Origin: Massilia oculi
Lineage (GTDB): Bacteria; Pseudomonadota; Gammaproteobacteria; Burkholderiales; Burkholderiaceae_D
Length of the DNA stretch: 64,000 nt
Reading direction: 5' to 3'
NCBI RefSeq assembly: GCF_003143515.1
Contig: NZ_CP029343.1
Span: 2,418,001-2,482,000, forward strand
In this document: in pieces, positions 50,315 to 56,348 of the stretch
Layout: every line of letters starts with the position of its first letter
Position numbering within the stretch: the first letter of the stretch is position 1
Translations under genes and position numbers: made by a program
The notes under the pieces: model-generated
The model's database searches: none
Seen by the model: only the letters and a program-made list of their open reading frames with translations
What the model was told of the DNA's origin: nothing

Positions 50315-52525
50315 ATGAAGCGCACTATCCTGGCAACCGCGATCGCCCTGGCATTCAGCATGGCTCACGCACAAGAAAACTCCGTCAACGACGTCCGCGG
50401 CGGCAACACCCAGACCTCGTCGATGACGACCAACACCGATAACAGCACCGTCACTGATACCCGTAACAGCGGCAATACCTCGACCAACTCGTCGACCAAC
50501 ACCGACAGCTCGAACAGCAACAACCAGGCGACGAACACGAATACCAACACGAACACCACGACCAACACCAACAACAGCCAGGCCAACAGCAACAACCAGG
50601 CAACCAACACGAACACCAACACCAACACCGACAACAGCCAGGCCAACAACAGCAGCACCAACACCTCGGACAGCAATAACCAGTCGACCAGCACCAATAC
50701 GACGACCAACACCAACAACAGCCAGGCCAACAACAACAGCCAGCAGAACAACAACAGCACCAACACCACCAACAACAACAACCAGGTGGACAACTCGGAC
50801 AACCGCACCGCGAGCACCACGAACACGAATACCCAGTCGGACACCCGCACCAACACCGAGATGATCGACAGCAACGACACGATCACGACCAACACCACGA
50901 CCACCAACGACAGCAGCCAGGACAGCTCGGGCCAGAACAACAGCTCGGGTGACGCCCGCGCGGCAGCCGCCGGCGCCGCTGCTTCCAACAACGGTGGCAG
51001 CGCCACCTCGTCGGTCGCCAACTCGTTCAACACCTCGTCGGCCAACGCCGTCAGCTCGCTGACCGGCACCGTGTCCGGCAACAACATCAGCAACATCGGC
51101 AACAACGCCATGAACCAAGGCGGCGCCAACGGCGCAGCCGGCACCGGCTCGACCGGCGGCACCGGCTACGGCGGCTCGACCTCGGCCACCGGCGCAGCCG
51201 GCGGCTCGGCTTCGGGTGCAGCTGGCGCGGCTGGCGGCGCAGGCGGCTACGCTGCCGCCGGCACCGCATCGACCGGCGCGTCGACCGTCGGTAACGCAGC
51301 CGGCGGCGCAGGCGGCGCGAGCGGCGCGGCCGATTCGATGGGCGGCGCGGGCGCCGCAGGCGCGGCTGGCGGCTATGCTGCCGGCGGCAACGGCGCGGCT
51401 GGCGGCGCAGGCATGGGCGGCGCGGGCGCCTCGGGCGGCGCGGCCAACGGCGGCAGCGGCGCGGCAGGCGGCGCGGCCATGGGCGGCAACGGTGGCTCGA
51501 CCGGCTCGCTGGCCGGCGGCAATGGCGGCGCGAACGGCGCCATCGGCACCGGCGCAGGCGGCATGGGCGGCGCGGGCGAATCCAACGGCGGCGCAGGCGC
51601 GGCCGGCGGCATGGGCGGCGCAGGCGGCATGGGCGGCAACTCGTCGGGCTCGACCCTGACCGCATCGAACGGCGCCAGCGGCGGCGGCGCTGCGATCGGC
51701 GACGCAATGGCATCCTCGGGCGCCGGCGGCGCCGCGGGTTCGGAAACCGCGGGCGGCGCCAGCGGCGCAGCCGGCAACACCGGCGGCACCTCGACCGCAG
51801 GCAGCCCAACCAGCGGCGCCAGCTCGGGCACCGCGGGTGACTCGATGGCCGGCGCCGGCGGCGCGGGCGCGGCAGGCGGCGCAGGCGGTTCGGGCGCGGC
51901 AGGCACCAACACCTCGGGCGCCGGCGCAGCAGGCGGCGCGGCCACCGGCGGCACCGCAGGTTCGGGCGCCGCACTGGCCGGCACCGGCGGCGCTGGCGCC
52001 ACCGGCACCGCAGGCGCGGGCGGCTCGGGCGCTGCCGGCACGGCAGGCATGGGCGGCAACGGCGCCGAAGGCATGGGCGGCGCAGGCGGCGCGGGCCAGG
52101 GCGGCACGGCTGGCGCGGGCGGCATGGGCGGTTCGGGCGCTGAAGCGACCGCATCGACCGGCACCGGCGGCGCAGGCGGCTCGTCGACCGGCGGCTCGGC
52201 TACCGGCGGCTCGGCTACCTCGGGCGACGCCACCTCGGGCGCCGGCGGCGCAGGCGGCGCAGGCGGCTCGAGCACCGGCGGGGCTGGCGGCTCGACCGGC
52301 GAAATGGTTGCCGGCGCAGGCACCGGCGGCTTCGGCGGCGCTGGCATGGGCGGCAACGGCGGCACCAACAACGTGAGCGCGGGTTCCTTCGACATGTCGA
52401 ACTCGATGAGCAACATCGCCCAGTCGGCTGCCGGTATCTCGATCATCAGCCAGAACAACGGCTTCTCGTCGCTGATCCAGCAAAGCGTCAACGTTCAGTC
52501 GAACATGAACGTCGGCGGCCAGTAA
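50315..52525 (+). CDS. Large secreted low-complexity protein with RGG site
   Basis: A 736-residue protein. A Sec signal (MKRTILATAIALAFSMAHA) is followed by NSVNDVRGG (RGG at 28-30), a double-glycine-like site. Residues ~31-215 are Asn/Thr/Ser/Gln-rich with runs such as TNTNTNTNTTTNTNNSQ; ~276-688 are Gly/Ala-rich with GGAGG-type units. The last ~45 residues (NIAQSAAGISIISQNNGFSS, LIQQSVNVQSN) regain normal composition and resemble the end of the next gene's product. No catalytic domain. I infer a structural, matrix- or fibre-forming protein exported through the downstream barrel after trimming by the C39 peptidase. AGGGGAGC precedes the ATG, and the sigma-54 promoter is 69 bases further up. 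Confidence 0.8.
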   Translation: MKRTILATAIALAFSMAHAQENSVNDVRGGNTQTSSMTTNTDNSTVTDTRNSGNTSTNSSTNTDSSNSNNQATNTNTNTNTTTNTNNSQANSNNQATNTNTNTNTDNSQANNSSTNTSDSNNQSTSTNTTTNTNNSQANNNSQQNNNSTNTTNNNNQVDNSDNRTASTTNTNTQSDTRTNTEMIDSNDTITTNTTTTNDSSQDSSGQNNSSGDARAAAAGAAASNNGGSATSSVANSFNTSSANAVSSLTGTVSGNNISNIGNNAMNQGGANGAAGTGSTGGTGYGGSTSATGAAGGSASGAAGAAGGAGGYAAAGTASTGASTVGNAAGGAGGASGAADSMGGAGAAGAAGGYAAGGNGAAGGAGMGGAGASGGAANGGSGAAGGAAMGGNGGSTGSLAGGNGGANGAIGTGAGGMGGAGESNGGAGAAGGMGGAGGMGGNSSGSTLTASNGASGGGAAIGDAMASSGAGGAAGSETAGGASGAAGNTGGTSTAGSPTSGASSGTAGDSMAGAGGAGAAGGAGGSGAAGTNTSGAGAAGGAATGGTAGSGAALAGTGGAGATGTAGAGGSGAAGTAGMGGNGAEGMGGAGGAGQGGTAGAGGMGGSGAEATASTGTGGAGGSSTGGSATGGSATSGDATSGAGGAGGAGGSSTGGAGGSTGEMVAGAGTGGFGGAGMGGNGGTNNVSAGSFDMSNSMSNIAQSAAGISIISQNNGFSSLIQQSVNVQSNMNVGGQ

Positions 52526-52546
52526 TCTGGTGTGAGCTGCAACCAC

Positions 52547-52610
52547 GCAGGCGGCCGGCCAGGCCAGCCGCCTGCGATCCGCCACGCGGCCCTCTTCGCG
52601 TGGCGGCTTT
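52547..52610 (+). terminator. Hairpins between the large secreted protein and next gene
   Basis: GCAGGCGGC/GCCGCCTGC (52547-52555 with 52567-52575), then CCGCCACGCG/CGCGTGGCGG (52579-52588 with 52597-52606) followed by CTTTTC. The second looks like a weak intrinsic terminator that would let only part of the transcripts continue, keeping the first product most abundant. Confidence 0.6.
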
Positions 52611-52624
52611 TCGAGCGAGGCATC

Positions 52625-53026
52625 ATGAAACGGATTACCCAGATTAGCGCTCTCCTCCTGGCGGCCTGCATGGCGCTGCCGGTGGCGGCCCAGGCGTCGG
52701 AACCGGCGAAGCTGCCGGTGGTGGTGGGCTTCCTGTCGAAGGTGGATGTCGCGCCGAGCCGGGAAGACGACTTCACCAAAGGCTGGGGCAAGACGACCGA
52801 CGCCGAGGAACTGGGCGGCCTGCGTGGCGGCGCCGACATCGTGACCACCGAGGCGACGCTCGGCGGCACGGTCGGCAACAACACGGCCACCAACGTGACC
52901 ACCGGCTTCAACGTCATCGACAACGGTTCGTTCGCGAATTCCTCGGGCTTGCCTGTCGTGATCCAGAACTCCGGCGCGAACGTCCTGATCCAGAACGCGA
53001 CCGTCATCAACCTGCAACTGCAATAG
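52625..53026 (+). CDS. Small secreted protein with double-glycine-like site
   Basis: A 133-residue protein with a Sec signal (ISALLLAACMALPVAAQA), a polar leader, then AEELGGLRGG ending at residue 69. Glu at -8, Leu at -7, Leu at -4 and Gly-Gly at -2/-1 match the leader recognised by C39 peptidases. The mature part (~64 residues) is Asn/Thr/Val-rich and ends LPVVIQNSGANVLIQNATVI, similar to the end of the 736-residue neighbour and curlin-like in spacing of Gln/Asn. It may be a minor subunit or nucleator. No family recognised. 7 bases separate it from the C39 gene. Confidence 0.8.
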   Translation: MKRITQISALLLAACMALPVAAQASEPAKLPVVVGFLSKVDVAPSREDDFTKGWGKTTDAEELGGLRGGADIVTTEATLGGTVGNNTATNVTTGFNVIDNGSFANSSGLPVVIQNSGANVLIQNATVINLQLQ

Positions 53027-53033
53027 GAAGAGC

Positions 53034-53708
53034 ATGAAGCACGGGATCTTCCTCGCCGCCCTGTGCGGCACCCTGCTGGCGCCGGCTCCGGCGCCAGCAC
53101 TCGAACTGGCGGTGGTCGGGCGCGTCAACGTGCCCGTCACCAGCCTCAAGGACATCAAATTCCAGCGCACCACGCGCCAGCAGTACGATTACAGCTGCGG
53201 CGCCGCCGCCTTGTCCACCCTGCTATCACACCACTACAACACCCCGACGCCAGAACAGGACGTGTTCCAGGAGATGTACGAAAAAGGGGACAAGACCAAG
53301 ATTCACAAGGAAGGCTTTTCGCTGCTCGACATGCAGCGCTTCCTGGCCGCGCGGGGCTTTCGCGCCGACGGCTTCAAGCTGCCGATCGAAAAACTGATCG
53401 CCGAAAAACTGCCGGCCATCGTCTTGATCACCGACCGCGGCTTCAATCACTTCGTGGTCGTCAAGGGCTTCGAGGATGGCCGCATCCTGATCGGCGACCC
53501 GTCCACCGGCAACCGCGTCGTGAGCATGGAGCGCTTCCAGGAAATCTGGCGCAACAAGATCCTGTTCGTGATCCACAGCCACAAGGACGGCATCGCCTTC
53601 AACAATCCGGGCGACTGGCGCGGCGCCCCGCGCGCGCCAGTCGGAACCGGCATGCACCAGGACCAACTGAGCGCCTCGCTGCCGAAGTTCGGCCCGGGCG
53701 ACTTTTGA
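53034..53708 (+). CDS. Stand-alone exported C39 peptidase
   Basis: A 224-residue protein with a signal peptide (ALCGTLLAPAPAPA) and a C39 papain-like domain: catalytic Cys in QQYDYSCGAAALSTLLSHHY, His in GFNHFVVVKGFEDGR, Asp in ILIGDPSTGNRVV. C39 peptidases usually sit on ABC exporters and cut after Gly-Gly; here there is no transporter domain and the enzyme is periplasmic. FapD of the Pseudomonas Fap amyloid system is a comparable free C39 protein. Its neighbours on both sides carry double-glycine-like sites, so I infer it processes them. The C-terminal ~40 residues are extended and polar. Confidence 0.9.
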   Translation: MKHGIFLAALCGTLLAPAPAPALELAVVGRVNVPVTSLKDIKFQRTTRQQYDYSCGAAALSTLLSHHYNTPTPEQDVFQEMYEKGDKTKIHKEGFSLLDMQRFLAARGFRADGFKLPIEKLIAEKLPAIVLITDRGFNHFVVVKGFEDGRILIGDPSTGNRVVSMERFQEIWRNKILFVIHSHKDGIAFNNPGDWRGAPRAPVGTGMHQDQLSASLPKFGPGDF

Positions 53709-53722
53709 CCAAAGGACGTGAT

Positions 53723-54259
53723 ATGCGCTGGCCAAGCTTCAAGACGATGATTCAACGCGGCGCCCTGCTCGGCGCCCTGTGCGCGGCGATCGGCACGATG
53801 CCGGCGGTGCAGGCCGCCGATGCCAGCGCGAACAATGTGGCCGGCTTCGGCGCCCCGGTCGGGGCCGAGACACTCGACGGCGCCAGAGGCGGCTTCGAAA
53901 TCGCCGGCGGCCTGTCGGTAGCGCTCGGCATCGAGCGCGTGGTGTCGGTCAACGGCGAAATCATGTCGCGCACCAATATCGCCATTCCCGACCTGGCCGC
54001 GATGACCGCCGACCAGGCCCGCCTGACCCAGGACGCGCTGGGCGCCGCACGCATGATCCAGATCGGCGGCAACAACTTCGCGGCAGCCGACCTGAACCTG
54101 CCCAATGGCGCGACCCTGGTACAGAACACGCTCGACAACCAGGCGATCAGCTCGGTCACCACCATTACCTCGGCAGTCAATAGCATGTCCTTGCTAAAAG
54201 ATTTGAATTTCCACGGCACGATTCGTGACGCCGTAGTGCGTTCCCCGGGAACACTGTAG
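53723..54259 (+). CDS. Secreted protein with RGG site, third of the set
   Basis: A 178-residue protein: signal IQRGALLGALCAAIGTMPAV with cut near AVQA, then ETLDGARGG ending at residue 57 (Leu at -7, Ala at -4, Gly-Gly), followed by ~120 residues of alternating polar/hydrophobic sequence. IQIGGNNFAAADLNLPNGAT and LVQNTLDNQAISSVT resemble the IQN repeats of the two other secreted proteins. It starts 14 bases after the C39 gene. It may be a subunit or chaperone, comparable in position to FapE. No family recognised. Confidence 0.75.
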   Translation: MRWPSFKTMIQRGALLGALCAAIGTMPAVQAADASANNVAGFGAPVGAETLDGARGGFEIAGGLSVALGIERVVSVNGEIMSRTNIAIPDLAAMTADQARLTQDALGAARMIQIGGNNFAAADLNLPNGATLVQNTLDNQAISSVTTITSAVNSMSLLKDLNFHGTIRDAVVRSPGTL

Positions 54260-54295
54260 CATTGCAATATTGTTAATATAAAACTGGAGATCTGG

Positions 54296-55816
54296 ATGTA
54301 TCCACACGTCGCGCGGCTTGGCGCCGCCGGCCTGGCGGCCGCCCTCCTGGCGCCGCCCGTGCTCGCCCAACAACCCGCGGCCGCGCCAGGCCTGCAGGAC
54401 CGACAGACCGAGTTGTCCCAACTCAAGGACGAACTGGCCGAACAGCGGGCAATGGTGAACCGTCTGATGCTCGAACTCCAGGCGCAGCGCGAACAGCTGC
54501 AGCGCATGCAGGCAACGGCCGCCCCCACGCCTCCGGCGCTGGCGGCGCGCGAGCGCGTCGTGGAAGAAGCCACCCCGCTGTCGGGCGCCCCGTTCGCCAT
54601 CCCGACGGCGCTGGCCGACGGCGTGCTGCTGTCGCAGCAGCGCGGCGCCGGCATGTCGATGCAGGCGCCGGTGGCCCAGCCGCCGGTGCTGCCGCCGGCC
54701 GAAAGCGGCGTGGCGGCCCCGCTGCCGCCGCAGCCGCGTCCCAACCAGCCTCCCCTTCCGACCCCCGGTCCGGCCCAGGCGCAGACCCAGCGGCCGGCCC
54801 AGCAACAAGGCCAGCAGCCGCAGACGGCGCAGAACAATAATCGGCAGGAGCCGAACCGTCCGCCCGAGGTCGCGCCGATCGGCGACCAGCCGGGCGTGCT
54901 GACCCAGCGCGGCACTTATGTGCTCGAGCCGTCGGTGCAGTACGGCTATTCGTCGAGCAACCGCGTGGCCCTGGTCGGCTACACGGTGATCCCCGCGATC
55001 CTGATCGGCCTGGTCGACGTGCGCGAGATCAAGCGCAACACCTTCACCACGGCGATCACCGGCCGCACCGGCATCAACAACCGGATGGAAGTCGAGGTCA
55101 AGGTGCCCTATGTGTACCGCTCGGACGCCACCGTCAGCCGCGAGCTGTTCACCGGCACCGCGGTCGAGCGCGTGTTCGACACCTCCGGCAAGGGGCTGGG
55201 CGACATCGAGGTTGCCGGCCGCTACCAGCTCAACAACGGCGGCCCGGACCAGGGCTATTACATCGCCGGCCTGCGCTACAAGAGCCGCACCGGGCGCGAT
55301 CCGTTCGAGGTCGTGACCGACTGCGACCGGCGCTGCATCGGCGAGAACGTGACCGGCACCGGCCTGCCGCTGGACCTGCCGACCGGCTCCGGCTTCCATT
55401 CGCTGCAAGGCACCCTGACCTGGCTGTATCCGTCGGATCCGGCCGTCTTCTTCGGCAACCTGAGCTATGTGCACAACTTCAAGCGTTCGGACGTGACGCG
55501 CCTGGTGCGCAACGGCGTGCGCGAGCCGCTGGGCGAGCTGGAACCGGGTTACGTGCTCGGCTTTAACTTCGGCATGGGCCTGGCGCTCAACGACAAGGCT
55601 TCGCTCAGCCTCGGCTACGACCACAGCACCATCGCGCGCATGAAGCAGAACGGCCAGCCGGTGGCCGGCTCGGTGCGCACCCAGCTCGGCACCCTGCTGC
55701 TGGGCTACTCCTACCGCCTGAGCCCGAAGCGCACGCTGAACATCGCGGTGGGCGCCGGCGTGACCCGCGACACCCCGGACGTCACCCTGACCCTGCGTGT
55801 GCCGATGACGTTCTGA
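54296..55816 (+). CDS. Coiled-coil plus beta-barrel outer-membrane protein
   Basis: A 506-residue exported protein. A signal (LGAAGLAAALLAPPVLA) is followed by a coiled coil (LQDRQTELSQLKDELAEQRA to ~75), a Pro/Gln linker (~120-195), and a ~300-residue barrel of alternating strands beginning GTYVLEPSVQYGYSSSNRVA and ending in Phe (LTLRVPMTF), the usual outer-membrane C-terminus. The barrel looks like the transporter/phenol MetA-type family. The coil-plus-barrel layout matches FapF, the channel that secretes Fap amyloid. I infer it exports the secreted proteins encoded before it. It closes the cluster. Confidence 0.82.
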   Translation: MYPHVARLGAAGLAAALLAPPVLAQQPAAAPGLQDRQTELSQLKDELAEQRAMVNRLMLELQAQREQLQRMQATAAPTPPALAARERVVEEATPLSGAPFAIPTALADGVLLSQQRGAGMSMQAPVAQPPVLPPAESGVAAPLPPQPRPNQPPLPTPGPAQAQTQRPAQQQGQQPQTAQNNNRQEPNRPPEVAPIGDQPGVLTQRGTYVLEPSVQYGYSSSNRVALVGYTVIPAILIGLVDVREIKRNTFTTAITGRTGINNRMEVEVKVPYVYRSDATVSRELFTGTAVERVFDTSGKGLGDIEVAGRYQLNNGGPDQGYYIAGLRYKSRTGRDPFEVVTDCDRRCIGENVTGTGLPLDLPTGSGFHSLQGTLTWLYPSDPAVFFGNLSYVHNFKRSDVTRLVRNGVREPLGELEPGYVLGFNFGMGLALNDKASLSLGYDHSTIARMKQNGQPVAGSVRTQLGTLLLGYSYRLSPKRTLNIAVGAGVTRDTPDVTLTLRVPMTF

Positions 55817-55913
55817 TCGGCGTCAAGGCCGCGTGCAAACATGCGGTCTGGATGACGTGTGATAAATACGAGCACGGTTGAAAAATCTTGCTTCCGTTTT
55901 AAGAAATTATCCT

Positions 55914-55919
55914 TATAAT
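55914..55919 (+). promoter_or_regulatory. -10 box of cspA
   Basis: A perfect TATAAT, with TTGCTT some 20 bases upstream as a poor -35. It predicts a cspA leader of about 85 nt, typical in kind for cold-shock mRNAs whose leaders control translation. Confidence 0.6.
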
Positions 55920-56011
55920 CAGATTTGCAATGTAGAGCGTGGCCCTGGTTTTTGTCCTAGGTACGCAAACAGGGCATCAACGCAAAACAACTTATATTTG
56001 AGGGAATTAAC

Positions 56012-56218
56012 ATGGCTACTGGCATTGTCAAATGGTTCAACGACGCTAAAGGTTTCGGCTTCATCACCCCTGATGGCGGCGGCGAAGACGTGTTCGCGCA
56101 CTTCTCGGCGATCAACGCCAACGGCTTCAAGTCGCTGCAGGAAAACCAGCGCGTGACCTTCGACATCACTGCCGGCCCGAAAGGCAAGCAGGCTGCAAAC
56201 ATCCAGCCACAGGCGTAA
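56012..56218 (+). CDS. cspA: Cold-shock protein (CspA family)
   Basis: A 68-residue nucleic-acid chaperone with the RNP1 motif [16 protein letters not shown] and RNP2 region VFAHFSAI; start [12 protein letters not shown]. It binds single-stranded RNA and DNA and prevents secondary structure in the cold. GAGGGAA precedes the ATG. A long perfect hairpin terminator follows. Confidence 0.96.
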   Translation: MATGIVKWFNDAKGFGFITPDGGGEDVFAHFSAINANGFKSLQENQRVTFDITAGPKGKQAANIQPQA

Positions 56219-56246
56219 TGGCGTGCTGCCCGCAGACAGCGGGCAG

Positions 56247-56290
56247 GCAAAGCAAAAGAGCACGTCGTCCGACGTGCTCTTTTGCTTTGC
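56247..56290 (+). terminator. Terminator of cspA, 20-bp perfect stem
   Basis: Left arm 56247-56266 (GCAAAGCAAAAGAGCACGTC), loop GTCC, right arm 56271-56290, exact complements, with TTTT inside the outer stem. Its core AGAGCACGTC/GACGTGCTCT recurs at 58880-58903 beyond the next gene. Confidence 0.88.
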
Positions 56291-56348
56291 ACCTTCCGTG
56301 GCGGACTCACCGTCAGCCCGCAACCCGATCCTGCATGTCCCGGCCAAG

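Noticed and set aside
50315..52525. PE_PGRS-type protein
   Set aside because: Only the Gly/Ala bias is shared; there is no PE domain and the organism is proteobacterial.
50291..53173. A 960-codon minus-strand frame, and Arg- and Pro-rich frames over the same region
   Set aside because: They arise from the repetitive codons of the plus-strand Asn/Thr and Gly/Ala-rich gene. The plus frame has a signal peptide, Shine-Dalgarno and promoter.
50315..55816. A standard Fap operon
   Set aside because: C39 and coil-barrel members fit, but the secreted proteins lack FapB/FapC repeats and carry RGG sites, so I describe it as analogous rather than as fap.
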